NCBI RefSeq assembly: GCF_900155885.1
Contig: NZ_FTMB01000015.1
Location: 1 to 64,000 of the forward strand
Origin: Rhizobium sp. RU20A
GTDB taxonomy: Bacteria > Pseudomonadota > Alphaproteobacteria > Rhizobiales > Rhizobiaceae
Direction: 5' to 3'
DNA: 64,000 nt
Position numbers and translations under genes: made by a program. The notes under the pieces were generated by a model. The model was not told where the DNA came from. It searched no databases and worked only from the letters and a program-made list of their open reading frames with translations. Position 1 is the stretch's first letter. Every line of letters starts with the position of its first letter. Below, in pieces: positions 61,554 to 64,000 of the stretch.

Positions 61554-62462
61554 ATGTTAGTTGTAGCAGCGCTTGGCGGCAATGCCTTACTACGACGCGG
61601 TGAGGCTTTGACGGCCGAGGTGCAACGCACAAACATTCAGGTCGCGGCCCGTTCCCTTGCCGCAATCATTCAAGCCGGTCACAGGCTGGTGGTCACCCAT
61701 GGAAACGGTCCACAGGTCGGTTTGCTCGCCCTGCAAGGGGCGGCCTACAAGCCGGACGAAGCCTATCCGCTCGATGTCCTCGGGGCAGAAACCGAAGGCA
61801 TGATCGGATACATGATTGAGCAGGAGCTTGAGAATGCGCTCGAGCATTCCCAACCCGTTGCCACCCTCCTGACACAGGTCGTTGTTGATCCCAAGGACCC
61901 GGCCTTCAAGAAGCCCAGCAAATTTGTCGGGCCGGTATACGACAAGACTGAAGCCGAGAGCCGCGCCAAGGCGGCTGGATGGGCGATTGCCCGAGACGGA
62001 GACCGATGGCGTAGGGTCGTCTCATCACCACGGCCCGTCGAAATTCCCGATTGGAAAGTTCTGAAGCTCCTGCTCGATCAGGGCGTGATCGTGGTCTGCG
62101 CGGGCGGAGGTGGCATTCCGGTCGTGCGACGCGCGGATGGCAGCCTCTTCGGCATAGAGGCCGTCATCGACAAGGATGCGGCAAGCGCGCTACTTGCCCG
62201 GCAACTCCATGCCGACGCCTTGCTTCTCCTGACCGATGTCGAGGCGGTGTTTCAAGGCTATGGTCAGGCGGATGCTGTGGCCCTTTCAAGCCTAACACCA
62301 CAGAAAGCGCGTAGTCTGGGTGCACCCTCAGGCTCCATGGGCCCAAAGCTTGCCGCCGCTGCCGAGTTTGCCGAAACCGGTGGCTTTGCGGGGATTGGTC
62401 GTCTGGCAGATGCCATCGCGATACTGGAAGCGCGTGCCGGGACCAAGATTGCGAGGGATTGA
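61554..62462 (+). CDS. arcC: Carbamate kinase
   Basis: A 302-residue enzyme that makes ATP from carbamoyl phosphate. Typical segments are ALGGNALLRRGE, VTHGNGPQVGLLALQ, VVVDPKDPAFKKPSKFVGPVY, VVCAGGGGIPVV and EAVIDKDAASALLA. It starts 3 nt after arcB. Confidence 0.97.
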   Translation: MLVVAALGGNALLRRGEALTAEVQRTNIQVAARSLAAIIQAGHRLVVTHGNGPQVGLLALQGAAYKPDEAYPLDVLGAETEGMIGYMIEQELENALEHSQPVATLLTQVVVDPKDPAFKKPSKFVGPVYDKTEAESRAKAAGWAIARDGDRWRRVVSSPRPVEIPDWKVLKLLLDQGVIVVCAGGGGIPVVRRADGSLFGIEAVIDKDAASALLARQLHADALLLLTDVEAVFQGYGQADAVALSSLTPQKARSLGAPSGSMGPKLAAAAEFAETGGFAGIGRLADAIAILEARAGTKIARD

Positions 62463-64000
62463 TGATGTCGCCACAGCAATCGGATCGGCCGTCTCCATCC
62501 CATGATCTCACCGCCACGGCAGATAGTTCCAGGATCATGCTGCAGAAGATTGCCGCTGCAGACGTCGAGACTGTCTTCCGTGAACTGACGACGAGGCCAT
62601 TGGGCCTGTCTGTAGTCGAGGTGAAGTCGCGTCTGAAGACCTATGGACCGAATTTGGCCGGGGGACAGGAGCGATCCACTTTCCTTCGTGAACTCTGGGA
62701 CAAGTTGAAGAATCCGTTGAACGCGCTTCTGTTCGGTCTTGCAGGGCTTTCTTGGCTTCTCTCCGATCTCCGTTCCGCATTTGTTATTGCGACCATGGTG
62801 GTCTTGAGCATCGGCCTCAGCTACATCCAGGAGCATCGGTCCAGCACGGCGGCGGCAAAGCTCGCCAATATGGTGCGTGTACAGGTCAGCGCAAAACGGC
62901 AAGGGCTTGCCAATGTCGACGACGAAGGTTTTGCCGCAATTCCCCTCGATGGCCTGGTGCCCGGAGATCTGGTCAAGCTGTCGGCAGGCGACATGGTGCC
63001 CGCAGATGTCAGGCTTTGCAGCGCCAATGATCTTTACGTGAACCAGTCGACGCTGACAGGCGAGTCCATGCCTGTCGAGAAAAGCGCCGATCCAATCCCT
63101 CCCGGGGACAGAGATCTGCTGAGCCTGCCCAACATCTGCTTCATGGGCTCAAGCATCTCCAGCGGTTATGGGACCGCCGTGGTCGTGCATACGGGCGATG
63201 CCACTTCCTTCGGAACGCTGGCACGCCAGATCATGGCAGCAGACACCGAGACGAGCTTTGATCGAGGGATCAGAAGCTTCTCCTGGCTCATGGTTCGGTT
63301 CATCCTGGTGATGGTGCCCCTCGTCTTCCTGATAAACGGCCTGACCAAACACAATTGGTGGGAGGCACTGTTTTTTGCCGTGGCCGTGGCCGTCGGTCTC
63401 GCGCCGGAAATGTTGCCCATGATTGTCACCGTCAATCTGGCCCAGGGCGCGATGGCAATGGCGAAGAAACATGCGATCGTCAAGCGCCTCGATGCGATCC
63501 AGAACTTCGGGGCGATGGATGTGTTGTGCACTGATAAGACCGGTACGCTGACCCAGGACCGTGTCGTGCTGAAACTGCACCTCGACGTCGCAGGCCTCAA
63601 TGACGACAGGGTTCTCGAATACGCCTACCTCAATAGCCACTTCGAAAGTGGATTGAAGAACCTTCTCGACATCGCCATCCAGGAGCATGCAGAGCTTGAG
63701 GATCATTTGTCTGTGGAGGGTGGGTACCAGAAGCTCGACGAGATCCCTTTCGATTTCAATCGTCGTCGGCTCTCGGTCGTTGTTGAGAGACCTGATCGAA
63801 AAGCCATGCTGATCTGCAAGGGGGCCGTTGAAGAGGTGCTTGCCGTCTGCGTGAACTGCCGGACTTCTGAAGGGTTTCGACCGCTCGACGAGACCCAGCG
63901 TGCGAAAGTCGCCACCGTGACGTCCAAGCTCAATGGCGACGGCTTCCGCGTCATTGCTCTGGCAACGAGGGAGGATGCTGAGCCTCAATCGTCCTATCGC
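62462..64000 (+). CDS. mgtA: MgtA-type magnesium P-type ATPase, cut by window end
   Basis: The N-terminal ~513 residues of a P-type ATPase of the MgtA/MgtB (P3B) type; the 3' end lies beyond the window. Visible motifs are the actuator TLTGESMPVEKS, the GLAPEMLPMIVTVNLAQGAMAM helix-4 segment and the phosphorylation site CTDKTGTLTQD at about residue 356-366. It follows arcC with an overlap, so it may be co-transcribed with the arginine pathway. Confidence 0.93.
   Translation, partial: MMSPQQSDRPSPSHDLTATADSSRIMLQKIAAADVETVFRELTTRPLGLSVVEVKSRLKTYGPNLAGGQERSTFLRELWDKLKNPLNALLFGLAGLSWLLSDLRSAFVIATMVVLSIGLSYIQEHRSSTAAAKLANMVRVQVSAKRQGLANVDDEGFAAIPLDGLVPGDLVKLSAGDMVPADVRLCSANDLYVNQSTLTGESMPVEKSADPIPPGDRDLLSLPNICFMGSSISSGYGTAVVVHTGDATSFGTLARQIMAADTETSFDRGIRSFSWLMVRFILVMVPLVFLINGLTKHNWWEALFFAVAVAVGLAPEMLPMIVTVNLAQGAMAMAKKHAIVKRLDAIQNFGAMDVLCTDKTGTLTQDRVVLKLHLDVAGLNDDRVLEYAYLNSHFESGLKNLLDIAIQEHAELEDHLSVEGGYQKLDEIPFDFNRRRLSVVVERPDRKAMLICKGAVEEVLAVCVNCRTSEGFRPLDETQRAKVATVTSKLNGDGFRVIALATREDAEPQSSYR

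Noticed and set aside
1-64000. CRISPR array, insertion sequence or integrase
   Set aside because: No regularly spaced repeats, terminal inverted repeats with a transposase, or recombinase motifs were seen.

Overview
The window looks like part of a large alphaproteobacterial replicon from the Rhizobiales (Rhizobium/Agrobacterium/Ensifer type). The evidence is a repABC partition-replication operon with its counter-transcribed RNA, a Ti-plasmid-like relaxosome (VirC1/VirC2-like pair, MobC, MOBP-type relaxase), a complete VirB/VirD4 type IV secretion operon, and an RcgA/RcgR-like pair of the kind I recall from rhizobial conjugative plasmids. No insertion sequence, integrase or CRISPR array was seen. 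A tRNA-Leu(GAG) stands at the left edge.

Layout. 1-3.5 kb: tRNA-Leu, a small hypothetical gene, then rcgA- and rcgR-like genes (membrane protein and putative lactone hydrolase). 3.5-14.8 kb: many small or accessory plasmid genes separated by long, GC-rich, hairpin-rich leaders. These include a small protein gene with an inverted decayed copy, a stand-alone LigD-type ligase, a large ParB-like protein, an orphan RepC preceded by its own candidate antisense RNA, a secreted thermonuclease, a DUF736 protein, a VbhA/Fic-type antitoxin-toxin pair, and an ArdC antirestriction protein. 14.8-18.7 kb: repABC with two parS-like palindromes. 18.8-21.2 kb (minus strand): an XRE regulator and a VirC1/VirC2-like operon. 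21.2-21.7 kb: candidate oriT, containing a nic core like a T-DNA border. 21.7-24.8 kb: mobC, relaxase and a small membrane protein. 24.8-37.8 kb (minus strand): virD4 and virB11-virB2 with two lytic transglycosylases. 38.0-41.2 kb: three tandem thermonuclease-fold proteins with progressively lost catalytic residues, a membrane protein, TrbM/KikA and an anchored protein.

42-64 kb is a different kind of DNA, a stress and low-oxygen metabolism island. It carries an MBL-fold/RMMBL protein, DUF302, a VIT-family metal transporter, an OsmC protein, an APC permease, a PAS histidine kinase, a transglutaminase, an AI-2E family exporter, a run of small hypothetical genes, a glycosyltransferase / GH130 / AGE-epimerase-like trio, the arginine deiminase pathway (arcD-arcA-arcB-arcC) and an MgtA-type P-type ATPase cut by the window end. 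Perfect FNR/FixK-type boxes precede the MBL gene and the arc operon, suggesting oxygen-limited expression.

If nicking occurs where proposed, the minus strand would be transferred toward lower coordinates. The rep, ArdC, Fic and ParB-like genes would then form the leading region, with the nicked strand as their transcription template. The most interesting points are paired substitutions in the Fic toxin and its antitoxin at contacting positions, an Arg-rich C-terminal tail shared by the Fic protein and the relaxase, the second (orphan) RepC/antisense-RNA unit, and the array of degenerate thermonuclease-fold proteins beside the secretion operon.
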